Assembly: GCF_023544465.1 (NCBI RefSeq)
Contig: NZ_JALPVL010000004.1
Location: forward strand, 434,001-498,000
Length of the DNA stretch: 64,000 nucleotides
Source: Paractinoplanes maris
GTDB taxonomy: Bacteria; Actinomycetota; Actinomycetes; Mycobacteriales; Micromonosporaceae
Reading direction: 5' to 3'
The notes under the pieces are model-generated. The model saw only the letters and a program-made list of their open reading frames with translations. It was not told where the DNA came from and searched no databases. Each line of letters starts with the position of its first letter. Positions within the stretch are counted from its first letter, which is position 1. The position numbers and the translations under genes were made by a program. Below, in pieces: positions 55,662 to 63,587 of the stretch.

Positions 55662-56626
55662 GGGCGCACCCCCGGCAACAGCAGGTAGAGGTCGAGCAGC
55701 GTCTCCCACACCTGCATCGGCACGTAGCGGCGGATCCGCTCGGTGCCGCCGCTGGGCACCACGTTGAGCGTGTCGCCCTGGTCGTAGCCGTCCGGTCCGA
55801 CATAGAGCCCGATCGACGAGACGGTGTGGTAGTCGATGCGGGCGAAGTAGGTGTCGAGCAGGTCGGGGATGTCGGCGTCGGCCGGGTCGACGCTGGTGCG
55901 GCAGAGGTGCTCGAACAGCTGCCGCGAATGCTCGCCCGGCGGCACGACCGGCGCCTTGCCGTCGTCGCTGAACAACGCCTGCCGGTCGAGCGCGAGCCGG
56001 AACACGTCGGGATGGTCGAGCTTGCCGACGCAGACCGAGAGCACCTGCGGCACCTGGCTGCTGCCGGGGGCGAGCCGGCTGTCGAGCGCGCGCAGCAGGC
56101 GGTGCAGATGCCCGTACGTCGAGACGGGTGGTTCGCCGCGGTCGTCGTGGGTCGCGGCCATCATCCGTACGGGGTCCACCAGCAGGATGATTCCGCCGAC
56201 CGACCCGAGGAGGCCGGCGATGTCGTCCCGCTGAGGAGTGACCGTGGAACCGCCCGGCAGGTCGCAGATCCGCAGGTCGAACTCCTCGGCCTCACCGCCG
56301 TCGAACCGCTGCCGCCCGAACAGGCTGTTGCGCGGCCGGGCGGGCCAGGTGCCGCGGATCGTCCAGGTCTCCTCGGCCACCTTCGAGGTGGCCACCGGGA
56401 ACGTGTTGCGGTCGATGTTCCCGAGCAGGGTGCCGGCCAGGTCGGCCTCGTTCTCGTCGACCACGACCCGCCACCGGCCGTAGCGGTCGCGGTCCGGGGT
56501 CCCCTTCAGGATCCCCTGCAGGAACGTGGTCTTCCCGCCGCCGGGCGGCCCGACCAGGGCGATCGCGGGCGGTGGCGGGCCTGGCCGCTGGTCGGCGGGG
56601 GCACCGTAGGGGCGGGCTCGGGTCAC
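55658..56626 (-). CDS. GTPase of the GAP1/vWA system (double-GTPase type)
   Basis: 322 residues from GTG 56626, overlapping the upstream stop (GTGA). A clear P-loop GPPGGGKTTFLQGIL lies near residue 27. The G3-like strand is LRICDLPGG (near 130). A hydrophobic strand GIILLVDPVRMM precedes a long lid. A G4-like SVCVGKLDHPD supplies the base-specificity KxD. The protein ends with IGLYVGPDGYDQGDTLNVVPSGGTERIRRYVPMQVWETLLDLYLLL. This pattern matches the DO-GTPase2-type GTPases found beside GAP1-like proteins. It is likely the regulatory switch of the operon. Confidence 0.8.
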   Translation of the reverse strand: MTRARPYGAPADQRPGPPPPAIALVGPPGGGKTTFLQGILKGTPDRDRYGRWRVVVDENEADLAGTLLGNIDRNTFPVATSKVAEETWTIRGTWPARPRNSLFGRQRFDGGEAEEFDLRICDLPGGSTVTPQRDDIAGLLGSVGGIILLVDPVRMMAATHDDRGEPPVSTYGHLHRLLRALDSRLAPGSSQVPQVLSVCVGKLDHPDVFRLALDRQALFSDDGKAPVVPPGEHSRQLFEHLCRTSVDPADADIPDLLDTYFARIDYHTVSSIGLYVGPDGYDQGDTLNVVPSGGTERIRRYVPMQVWETLLDLYLLLPGVRP

Positions 56627-58425
56627 GGCGGGCTGCCTCCAGGGTGCGGCTGCGACGGAAGGGCCTCGGTCAGGGCGAGACGCAGCCGGCGCCGGTCGGG
56701 CGCCGCTGTGAGGAACTCGTCGACCAGGTCGTGACCGCCCTGCTCCGACATGATCGGCATCCGGGCGCTCAGCCGCGGCCAGACCTCGTCGGCCCAGTCG
56801 CGCCCGGCCCGGCCGGGCGGGGTCACCGGGTCGAGGGCCGGCCCGGTGAGCACGGTCAGCACGCTGATCCCGGCCGGGAGCGTCGCCGCCGCGTCGGCCG
56901 GGTCGAGGTGGGCCGGGCAGCGGGGCAGGTAATGGCGTTGGGTGCCGGGGTGCGGGGGCCGGCCGGCCAGCACGATCAGCAGCTTGCGGGACGTGGGCCG
57001 CCACGTCATCGCCCCGGCGACCGAGAGAGCGTCCTCCAGCGGCGCGCACAGGTCGTTGTGGGCGGTCGCCGCGCGCAGGCCGGCAAGGGTTCCGGCGGCG
57101 GCGGCGGGCGCGCCGAGCGGGGCGCTGGTGGTCTGGACGGAGCCGTTGGCCGGCTGGTGATCGGTGTAGCCGACCACCCCGAGCCGCAGCCGGCCGGGCT
57201 CGGGGACGGCCGCGGTCAGCTGCTCGACCAGCCGCCGGGCGTGGTCGAGGCGGGCGGCGACGACGCCCCGGGCGGTGGCCGGCTCGCCGAGCTCGACGGT
57301 GAGGGCCACGTCGAGCGGGGTCCGGCGGTCGCCGTCGCCCAGCGCGTCGAGGTCGCCGGCCAGGTCGGCCCAGGCGGGCGGGTCGTCGACCGTGGCCGGG
57401 TGGGTCAGCTCGACGTGGCCGGGGCCGGCCTGCCGGGCGGTGACCACGGCCCGCTCACCGGGCGCCAGCTTGAGCACGACGGTGGTGACCCCGGCGGCGG
57501 GGTCGTCGAGCGCGGCACCGGATCGGAGCACGGGCAGGACCACGGCGTCGCCGGCACCGTAGACGGTGACCTCGGCCTCGCGGGGCGCGGCCACCACCTC
57601 GGGGGCGAAGAGTCGCTGCCGGTGCGGGCGGACTGTGCGGGCGGCCGGGTCGTAGCGGCCCAGCAGGACGTCGTACCCCTCGGGCCGGGGAATCCGGGCC
57701 CGGACCGCGACGGCGAAGCGGTGCAGCGCCTCGGCGTCGCCCACGGCGGGCACCTCAGCCGCCGGGTGCAGCCGATCGCGGGCGACCGCGGCCATGGTCT
57801 GCAACAGGCGCCACCCGGCCGGGGGCAGCACCAGGATCAGCGGGTCCTCGGCCCGGGGCGCCAGCGCGTCGAGCGCGGCACCGCAGGAACGCCGCCACTC
57901 GGCCCGCCGGACCGGGGTGTCGCCGACGCCGCCGGCCAGCTGGAAGAGCCGCTTCTCGTGGTGCCCGGGCAGCTCGGGGCAGACCTCGCGCCAGCCCGCC
58001 GACCACACGGGATCGAGCCGGGCGGCGCCGGGCGGCGCCGACCACAGGGTGAGCCCGTCGAGGCGGATGTCGAGCAGCATCAGACGCGAGTGCGCCTCGG
58101 TGTCGCGCAACCGGCGGCCGAGGTCGTCGACGGCCACGGTGTCGCGCGCCGCCGCGTCGAGGGCCTGCGGTGGTTCGTCGCCCTGACCCCGGGCCAGCCG
58201 GGTGCTGACTCCCGCCATGGCGGCCGCCCGGAGGTCGTACGCCCGCTGAGCGGAGGAAAGCCGCTCACCGAACGCCGCGGCGGCGGCCGGGCCGGGTGGG
58301 CCGAGACGCAACCGCGAGCGCAGCAGCCAGCCGCACGACGGGCAGGGGAACGGGCCGGCCGCGACGTCACCCGGCGGCTCCGCGCACACCGGGCAGACGC
58401 GTCGTGCACCCGCCGGTACGACCAT
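56623..58425 (-). CDS. Zinc-ribbon/vWA-like protein, first gene of the GTPase operon
   Basis: 600 residues. The N-terminus has a zinc ribbon (RRVCPVCAEPPGDVAAGPFPCPSCGWLL). The next 250 residues include MLLDIRLDGLTLWSAPPGAARLD and DPLILVLPPAGWRLLQTMAAVA. The C-terminal 250 residues look like a von Willebrand A-type fold: PLDVALTVELGEPATARGVVAARLDHARRLVEQLTAAVPEPGRLRLGVVGYTDHQP, then APLEDALSVAGAMTWRPTSRKLLIVLAGRPPHP. The usual DxSxS metal site is replaced, so it is degenerate. It opens the five-gene coupled operon with GGAAGG ahead of the ATG. Confidence 0.75.
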   Translation of the reverse strand: MVVPAGARRVCPVCAEPPGDVAAGPFPCPSCGWLLRSRLRLGPPGPAAAAAFGERLSSAQRAYDLRAAAMAGVSTRLARGQGDEPPQALDAAARDTVAVDDLGRRLRDTEAHSRLMLLDIRLDGLTLWSAPPGAARLDPVWSAGWREVCPELPGHHEKRLFQLAGGVGDTPVRRAEWRRSCGAALDALAPRAEDPLILVLPPAGWRLLQTMAAVARDRLHPAAEVPAVGDAEALHRFAVAVRARIPRPEGYDVLLGRYDPAARTVRPHRQRLFAPEVVAAPREAEVTVYGAGDAVVLPVLRSGAALDDPAAGVTTVVLKLAPGERAVVTARQAGPGHVELTHPATVDDPPAWADLAGDLDALGDGDRRTPLDVALTVELGEPATARGVVAARLDHARRLVEQLTAAVPEPGRLRLGVVGYTDHQPANGSVQTTSAPLGAPAAAAGTLAGLRAATAHNDLCAPLEDALSVAGAMTWRPTSRKLLIVLAGRPPHPGTQRHYLPRCPAHLDPADAAATLPAGISVLTVLTGPALDPVTPPGRAGRDWADEVWPRLSARMPIMSEQGGHDLVDEFLTAAPDRRRLRLALTEALPSQPHPGGSPP

Positions 58426-58458
58426 GTGTGACCTTCCGATGCCGTTCTGTGGTCGCCG

Positions 58459-58513
58459 AGTCTAAGCGTGATCTCCGGGGAAACTGACACTTGAGGGCTC
58501 AACCGTTGGGTCA
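58459..58513. promoter_or_regulatory. Divergent promoter region of the GTPase operon and kinase
   Basis: The 160-base gap contains minus-strand TAGACT (58459-58464), a fair -10 for the GTPase operon. It also contains a TTGAG-2-CTCAA palindrome followed by a second TTGACCC-like copy. These could be binding sites for one regulator of both directions. Confidence 0.35.
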
Positions 58514-58585
58514 AGAGTTCCGGAGGATCACCCGATGGGCACACAGGGCCGCTGTGACGGAAGTTGAGCGCGTGAGGGTGCGGCG

Positions 58586-60310
58586 ATGACTTCCCAGGTG
58601 AACCTGCTGTGTGGCCCCGATCCAGGTGACCCATCGACGCTTTTCGAGCTCGATCTGGCCTTCGACGAGAGCGGGCAGGCGTACGTCTTCCGGGGGCGCG
58701 GGCCGGGGCCCGGCGGGCGGCCGGTGACCGTACGGGTGTGGCGTCCGCGCAACGGCCGGGACCTCGCCGCGCAGCGGGCCTCGTGGCGCAAGGGGGCGGC
58801 CCTGCTGCGGGTGCTCAAGCCCGTCGGCGGCATCTGCCGGCCCGTCCTGGACTTCGACGGGCACCTGCCGTGGGCGCCCGGCACCGAGCCGTCCGGCGAG
58901 CGGGTGCCCATCCAGGTGCTCGAATTCATCGAGGGGGAGAACCTCAAGGACCGGCTGGCCCTGGGCGACCTGGACGGTCCGCGGACGCTGCACGCGCTGG
59001 CCCGGATCCTGGTCGACCTGCACCGGCGCGGACCGATCGTGCACCAGGACATCGCCCCGTCGAACGTCATCGTCACCCCCTCGGGCGACGTGGTGCTCAT
59101 CGACTTCACCAGCGCGCGCAGCGACGGCGACCTGACCCACTTCGCGGGCAAGCTCGAACAGGCCGCGCCCGAGGTGATCGAACGGCTCCTCGAGAACGAC
59201 CCGGGCAAGTGGCGGTTCGCCGAGCCGGGGGCCGCGTCGGACGTCTTCGGGTTCGGCGGGATCGCCTATCTGCTGGTCACCGGCAGCACCTGGCGCACCG
59301 GGCTGGTCGAGACGCTGGACGACGTCGGCCTGCCCGGTCCGCTGCGGGCCCACCTGCTGCGCATCCTCACCGACGACGCCACCGACCGGATGGGGGCCGA
59401 CGACCTCGCCCCGTGGGTCGACCGGCTCACCAGCCTGATCGCCGAGACCGGTCACCCCACCCCCGGCGTACGGTGGCCGGCCGCCCCCATCGACCCGGTG
59501 TGGGGCAAGCTGCCCGTCCCCCAGGATCCCTTCCACACCACCGAAGCCGCCCGCGTCGACGTCACCGCTCCCCGGCCGTCCCTCGAAGCTCTTCCCGCCA
59601 CCCAGCCGGACCTTTCTGCCCTGTTCGCTACGCAGCCGGAGCTTTCTGCCCTGTCCGCTACGCAGCCGGAGCTTTCGCCCGTGTCCGCTACCAGGCCGGC
59701 GCTCGGGACCGTTCCCGCTTCTGCGCCCGGTCCCGGGTTTGTTGCCCTGGCGGCCTTGCCCGAGCTGCCCGCTCCGGTGGCTCGCCCAGCCCTGCCCGGC
59801 ATGGACCAGGTCGTGCTGGTGCCCGGTTTTGTGCCCGGCATCGCGCCCCGCAGATCTCCCGCGCCCGACCAGCGGGACGTCGGCACCGCCAAGACCGGTC
59901 CCAAGCCGCTCGCCGAGACGGTTGTCGCCGAGGCCCCACCCACCCCCGGAGCGCCGGTGACCCTGGTGGCCGCGCCGCAGGAGCTCGACGACGCTGACCG
60001 CGTGCGGTTCACCGACCGGTTCGTGCTCGGCAGCGACTACGTCGTCGTCCTGTCCGGCGCGGCGGTGACTGCCTGGCTGGTCTGGTTGCCGGCCAGTGGC
60101 AACGTGACCGATCCCGAGGCGCTGGGCGGCATCGTCATCGTGGCTTTGTTCGTGGCGGCCGGCGAGATGCTCGGGCAGGGCGTCGCGGCCCTGATGCTGC
60201 CGGGCGGATCCCCGCGCGGCATCGGCTTCTGGCGAGCCGTCCACGCCGGTGCGGCCGCCGTCCTGATCGCCGCGGTGCTCTTCTACGCCTGGCTGGTCGC
60301 CGCCGGGTAG
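58586..60310 (+). CDS. Atypical membrane-anchored Ser/Thr protein kinase
   Basis: 574 residues. The kinase domain spans about 15-290. It has a recognisable glycine-loop region (LAFDESGQAYVFRGRG), catalytic loop IVHQDIAPSNVIV (HQD instead of HRD, with Asp and Asn kept) and LIDFTSAR (DFG changed to DFT, Asp kept). The VAIK lysine position reads VTVRVW, an arginine, so activity may be altered or absent. A Pro/Ala/Thr-rich linker with ten-residue ATQPELSALS repeats (about 335-375) leads to three C-terminal membrane helices (YVVVLSGAAVTAWLVWL, ALGGIVIVALFVAAGEMLG, AAVLIAAVLFYAWLVAAG). It diverges from the GTPase operon and precedes the TPR gene by 14 bases. Confidence 0.83.
   Translation: MTSQVNLLCGPDPGDPSTLFELDLAFDESGQAYVFRGRGPGPGGRPVTVRVWRPRNGRDLAAQRASWRKGAALLRVLKPVGGICRPVLDFDGHLPWAPGTEPSGERVPIQVLEFIEGENLKDRLALGDLDGPRTLHALARILVDLHRRGPIVHQDIAPSNVIVTPSGDVVLIDFTSARSDGDLTHFAGKLEQAAPEVIERLLENDPGKWRFAEPGAASDVFGFGGIAYLLVTGSTWRTGLVETLDDVGLPGPLRAHLLRILTDDATDRMGADDLAPWVDRLTSLIAETGHPTPGVRWPAAPIDPVWGKLPVPQDPFHTTEAARVDVTAPRPSLEALPATQPDLSALFATQPELSALSATQPELSPVSATRPALGTVPASAPGPGFVALAALPELPAPVARPALPGMDQVVLVPGFVPGIAPRRSPAPDQRDVGTAKTGPKPLAETVVAEAPPTPGAPVTLVAAPQELDDADRVRFTDRFVLGSDYVVVLSGAAVTAWLVWLPASGNVTDPEALGGIVIVALFVAAGEMLGQGVAALMLPGGSPRGIGFWRAVHAGAAAVLIAAVLFYAWLVAAG
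59596..59708 (+). repeat. 30-bp tandem repeat in the kinase linker
   Basis: Nearly four 30-bp units encode ATQPDLSALF, ATQPELSALS, ATQPELSPVS and ATRPALGTVP. The two central units are almost identical at DNA level. Confidence 0.85.
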
Positions 60311-60324
60311 GGCAGCATGGCGGG

Positions 60325-61740
60325 GTGCCGGAGACATCCTCGTTCGCCCAGGCCCGTCAGCAAGCCCGCGCCCTCGCCGAGGCGGGTGACCTCGCCGGGG
60401 CCCGGACGGTGCTCGACCGGGCCGTCGAGGCCGGGCGTCCGGCCCTGGCCGAGGGCGATCCCGAGCTGCTGGAGACGATGCGGCAGCTGGCCGGTCTGCA
60501 CGCGGCTTCCGGCGATCCGCAGGCCGCCCGCCGCCTGCTCGAGGAGGCGGCATCGGTCACCCAGCGCCTCGGTGACACCGACCCGCTGACCGTCATGCTG
60601 GCCTACGACCTGGCCGTGGTGGCCGACCAACTGGCCAACCGCCACGTGGCCCGCACACACTTCACCGAGGTGGCCCGATCCGGCCCCGCCGCGTTCGGCG
60701 AAGACCACTGGACGGTCGAACGGGCCCGCACCTACCTGCGGTCCACCGAGCCACCGCCTGTCCCGCCCTCTCCTACGCTCACCGGCTCGCCGGCAGCGCA
60801 ACCTGCACCGCCCGCGCCTCTGGTCTCCGGGCCGCCTGTTCCGCCCACGCTTCCGGTCTCGGGCCCGCCGGTTCCGCCGCTCGTTTCGTCTGCGGCCACG
60901 GTCTCGGGTCCGCCCGGCGCGCCGTTTGTTTCGACCGCGCCTCCGATTTCCGGCTGGTCGGCTTCGCCGCCGACTGGGACAGCCGGGCCGTCGGTGGCCG
61001 AGCCGCCGGGCGGCGCTGTCCCGCCTCTCGCTTTCGGCCCGCCTTCGCGCTCGCGAAAGTCGTGGATCCCGGCCGCGCTCGGCGGTGTGGTGGGAGGAGC
61101 GATCGTGGCCGTGGTGGTCGCGGTGGCGGTGGTCCGGGGCGGCGACGGCTCGGATTCCGCCGCCTCCGTGCTGCCCGCCCCCTCGTCGTCACCGGTGCCG
61201 GCGAGCGTCGAGGCCGCCCCGCGATCGTCGGCTCCCGCACCCACCGCACCCACGTCCCGCCCGGCCACCACGACGACCGCCCCGGCCACCGTCAAGCCAT
61301 CCACCACCAAGCCCTCCACCGTCAAGCCGGCGACCAAACCCCCGGCGGTACGGACGAGGATCGTCTCGCCCCGCGACAACAGCCTCGTCCCGTACCCCTT
61401 CGACGCCCGCTTCACCGTCGCACCGTCCGATGTGGCCGCCCGAGAAACCGTGGTGGCACTGCTGATCTGTGTGGCCGGCCGCTGCTATCTCGACGGCAAG
61501 CTCGACATCATCGGGGACGGCGCCGCCCCGTACACGATCTATCTCGGCTCCACCCGCCCCGAAGGCGCCGGCGTGGCCTGGAAGCTGCGCCTCGACCGGC
61601 TGCCCGGCAAGACGTACGCCAAGCTCGTGGCCGACCGCGACGCCGCCATCGCCGACGGCAGCTGGGGTGAGCGGGGCACCCCGATGAGCGCCCTCAACCC
61701 TGCCCCGCTCAGCACCCTGACTGTCACCAAGGCGCCCTGA
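60325..61740 (+). CDS. TPR protein with one membrane helix and an extracytoplasmic domain
   Basis: 471 residues from GTG 60325. Three to four TPR-like helical hairpins occupy about 1-130 (FAQARQQARALAEAGDLAGARTVLDRAVEAG, ELLETMRQLAGLHAASGDPQAARRLLEEA). A long Pro/Ser-rich linker with SGPPVPP repeats (about 145-240) leads to a helix (IPAALGGVVGGAIVAVVVAVAVV) and a Thr/Pro/Ala stalk. The final 120 residues are an extracytoplasmic domain (IVSPRDNSLVPYPFDARFTVAPSDVAARETVVALLICVAGRCYLDGKLDI). The topology suggests an outside-sensing, inside-docking partner of the adjacent kinase. Confidence 0.8.
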   Translation: MPETSSFAQARQQARALAEAGDLAGARTVLDRAVEAGRPALAEGDPELLETMRQLAGLHAASGDPQAARRLLEEAASVTQRLGDTDPLTVMLAYDLAVVADQLANRHVARTHFTEVARSGPAAFGEDHWTVERARTYLRSTEPPPVPPSPTLTGSPAAQPAPPAPLVSGPPVPPTLPVSGPPVPPLVSSAATVSGPPGAPFVSTAPPISGWSASPPTGTAGPSVAEPPGGAVPPLAFGPPSRSRKSWIPAALGGVVGGAIVAVVVAVAVVRGGDGSDSAASVLPAPSSSPVPASVEAAPRSSAPAPTAPTSRPATTTTAPATVKPSTTKPSTVKPATKPPAVRTRIVSPRDNSLVPYPFDARFTVAPSDVAARETVVALLICVAGRCYLDGKLDIIGDGAAPYTIYLGSTRPEGAGVAWKLRLDRLPGKTYAKLVADRDAAIADGSWGERGTPMSALNPAPLSTLTVTKAP

Positions 61741-61784
61741 CGCAGCTGTTTATTCAGGCGGCTCCGGCTTGCCATCATCGGCTC

Positions 61785-62252
61785 ATGCCGATCATCCGCC
61801 CGTATCAGCCCGCCGACCGGGACGCCGCTCTGGACCTGGCCGCCCGCCTGACCGCCGGCGTGGCTCCCTGGCGCGACGCGGCCGCCGTCAGCCGGGCCGT
61901 GACCGACTGGGTCCGCGAGTCCATCGAGAGCCCGGGCACCGAGGTCTTCGTCGCCGTCGTGGACGACCGCGTCGCCGGATTGGTGACCGTGGGGGAGCGC
62001 CGCCACTTCACCGGTGAGGTCGATGCCTACGTCGGCGAGCTGGTCGTGGGGGCCACCCACGAGCGCCTCGGCCTCGGCAGCCTCCTCATGCGGGCGGCCG
62101 AGCAGTGGGCCCGCGCGCGCGGCCTGCGTCGTCTCACGCTCGAAACCGGCGCCGGCAACGAGAACGCCCGGGCTTTCTACGCCGGCCGCGGCTTTCGCGA
62201 GGAGGACGTACGGCTCACGAAGGATCTCGGGGCGGCACCCCGATCGCCATGA
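61785..62252 (+). CDS. GNAT-family N-acetyltransferase
   Basis: 155 residues. GNAT motifs are visible: IIRPYQPADRDAALDLAARL, strand 4 AYVGELVVGATHERLGLGSLLMRAAEQWARARGLRRLTLETGAGNENARAFYAGRGFREEDVRLTKDL. The acetyl-CoA loop is HERLGLGSLL (R/Q-x-x-G-x-G/A). It probably acetylates a small amine or protein. The 3' end overlaps the convergent phosphatase gene by 38 bases. Confidence 0.9.
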   Translation: MPIIRPYQPADRDAALDLAARLTAGVAPWRDAAAVSRAVTDWVRESIESPGTEVFVAVVDDRVAGLVTVGERRHFTGEVDAYVGELVVGATHERLGLGSLLMRAAEQWARARGLRRLTLETGAGNENARAFYAGRGFREEDVRLTKDLGAAPRSP

Positions 62253-63504
62253 TGGCGGTGTCGTCGTCGAGGCCGTCGCCGAAGGTGTCGACCAGGCTGA
62301 CGAAGGCTTCGACGATCGCGGCGGCGGAGGACGGGGCCCGGTCCGCGGCGTAGGCGGTGACGGCCTCGACGCCGTAGCGGTGGTCGCTGTTCTTGCTCTC
62401 CGCCGCCCGGGCCTCGGTGAGGCCGTCGGTGTAAAGGACAAGAGTGTCGCCGGGGCCCAGGGTGAGCTCGGTGTTGGTGTAGACCGAGTCGGGGAACACG
62501 CCGACCAGGCGGCCTCGGGTCGGATGGCGCACGGCCGTCCCGGCGGCGCGCAGGATCAGCGGCTCAGGGTGCCCGCCGCTGGCGAGCACGGCCCGGCAGC
62601 CCTCCGGGGCCGGCGTGAGGATGCCGAAGACCACGGTGCAATAGCGGGCGTCCTGGCGGTACTCCTGGAGGAGCACCTGGTTGAGGTTGCTCAGGACGGC
62701 GGCCGGGTCGGGGTTGTAGACCGCCGCCGCCCGCAACGTGTATCGGGCCAGCGACGTCACCTTGGCCGCGACGATGCCCTTGCCGCTGACGTCGCCGAGG
62801 AAGAACCCCCAGCGGCCGTCGCGCAGCGGGAAGAGGTCGTAGAAGTCGCCACCCACCTCGTCGACCGAGGCCATCCGGTAGTGCGCCGCGGTCGCCAGGC
62901 CGGGCGGCGTCGGCAGCACCGACGGAAGCAGGCTGAGTTGCAGGTCGGCGACCAGGTGGCGGAGCCGGTCGCTCTCCCGTTCGGCGGCCTGCCGGGCGTG
63001 CAGGAGCTCCTGCTCGTAGGCGCGGCGCTCCCGGCCGTCGAAGATGATCGTGCGGATCGACTCGGGCTGCCCGTCGCGGCCGCTCTTGACTATCGAGCTG
63101 ACCAGGACGGGGAAGCGGTCACCGTCCTTGGTCCGCAGGTCCAGGGCGATGCCGCTGAGTTCCCCCTGCATGGCCAGCAACGGGGCGAAATGGGTCTCGT
63201 AGTAGATCCGCGCGCCCATCGTGAGCAGCTCGCCGAACCGCTTGCCGACCAACTCCTCCCGGGTGAACCCGAGCCAGCCGAGCAGGGTGGCGTTGACCCT
63301 GGCGATGGTGCCGTCGGACGACGAGGACAGATTGCCGCAGGGCGCGTGCTCGTACAGGTCGTCGGGGGTGTCGTCGAGCAATGCGGAGAGACCTTGCGTC
63401 GTCGGGACGGGCGATGATGACCCGGCTTCAGCAGAATATCGCGACGCGAAACGGTGCCGGAAGCGGGCGCTCGGCACGAAACCGACGGCACCAACCTGCG
63501 ACAC
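62215..63504 (-). CDS. PAS-SpoIIE (PP2C-type) serine phosphatase
   Basis: 429 residues from GTG 63504; the first about 45 residues are poorly constrained and translation may start later. The PAS domain is at about 45-165 (YEHAPCGNLSSSSDGTIARVNATLLGWLGFTREELVGKRF). A coiled linker (ERRAYEQELLHARQAAERESDRLRHLVADLQLSLLP) precedes the SpoIIE domain with VGGDFYDLF, LGDVSGKGIVAA, ASGGHPEPLIL, YTDGLTEAR and DDDTAIMAI, which supply the metal Asp residues. Such enzymes dephosphorylate anti-anti-sigma factors in partner switching. Divergence from a SigB/SigF-type sigma gene supports that role. Confidence 0.9.
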   Translation of the reverse strand: MSQVGAVGFVPSARFRHRFASRYSAEAGSSSPVPTTQGLSALLDDTPDDLYEHAPCGNLSSSSDGTIARVNATLLGWLGFTREELVGKRFGELLTMGARIYYETHFAPLLAMQGELSGIALDLRTKDGDRFPVLVSSIVKSGRDGQPESIRTIIFDGRERRAYEQELLHARQAAERESDRLRHLVADLQLSLLPSVLPTPPGLATAAHYRMASVDEVGGDFYDLFPLRDGRWGFFLGDVSGKGIVAAKVTSLARYTLRAAAVYNPDPAAVLSNLNQVLLQEYRQDARYCTVVFGILTPAPEGCRAVLASGGHPEPLILRAAGTAVRHPTRGRLVGVFPDSVYTNTELTLGPGDTLVLYTDGLTEARAAESKNSDHRYGVEAVTAYAADRAPSSAAAIVEAFVSLVDTFGDGLDDDTAIMAIGVPPRDPS

Positions 63505-63587
63505 CTCATACTTTCGGCTGGCAATTGCTCCGCCGAAGGGATACGTTGGCTCCGGCGGCGGGGATGTTTGTGTTCCAGGGAGAACCT

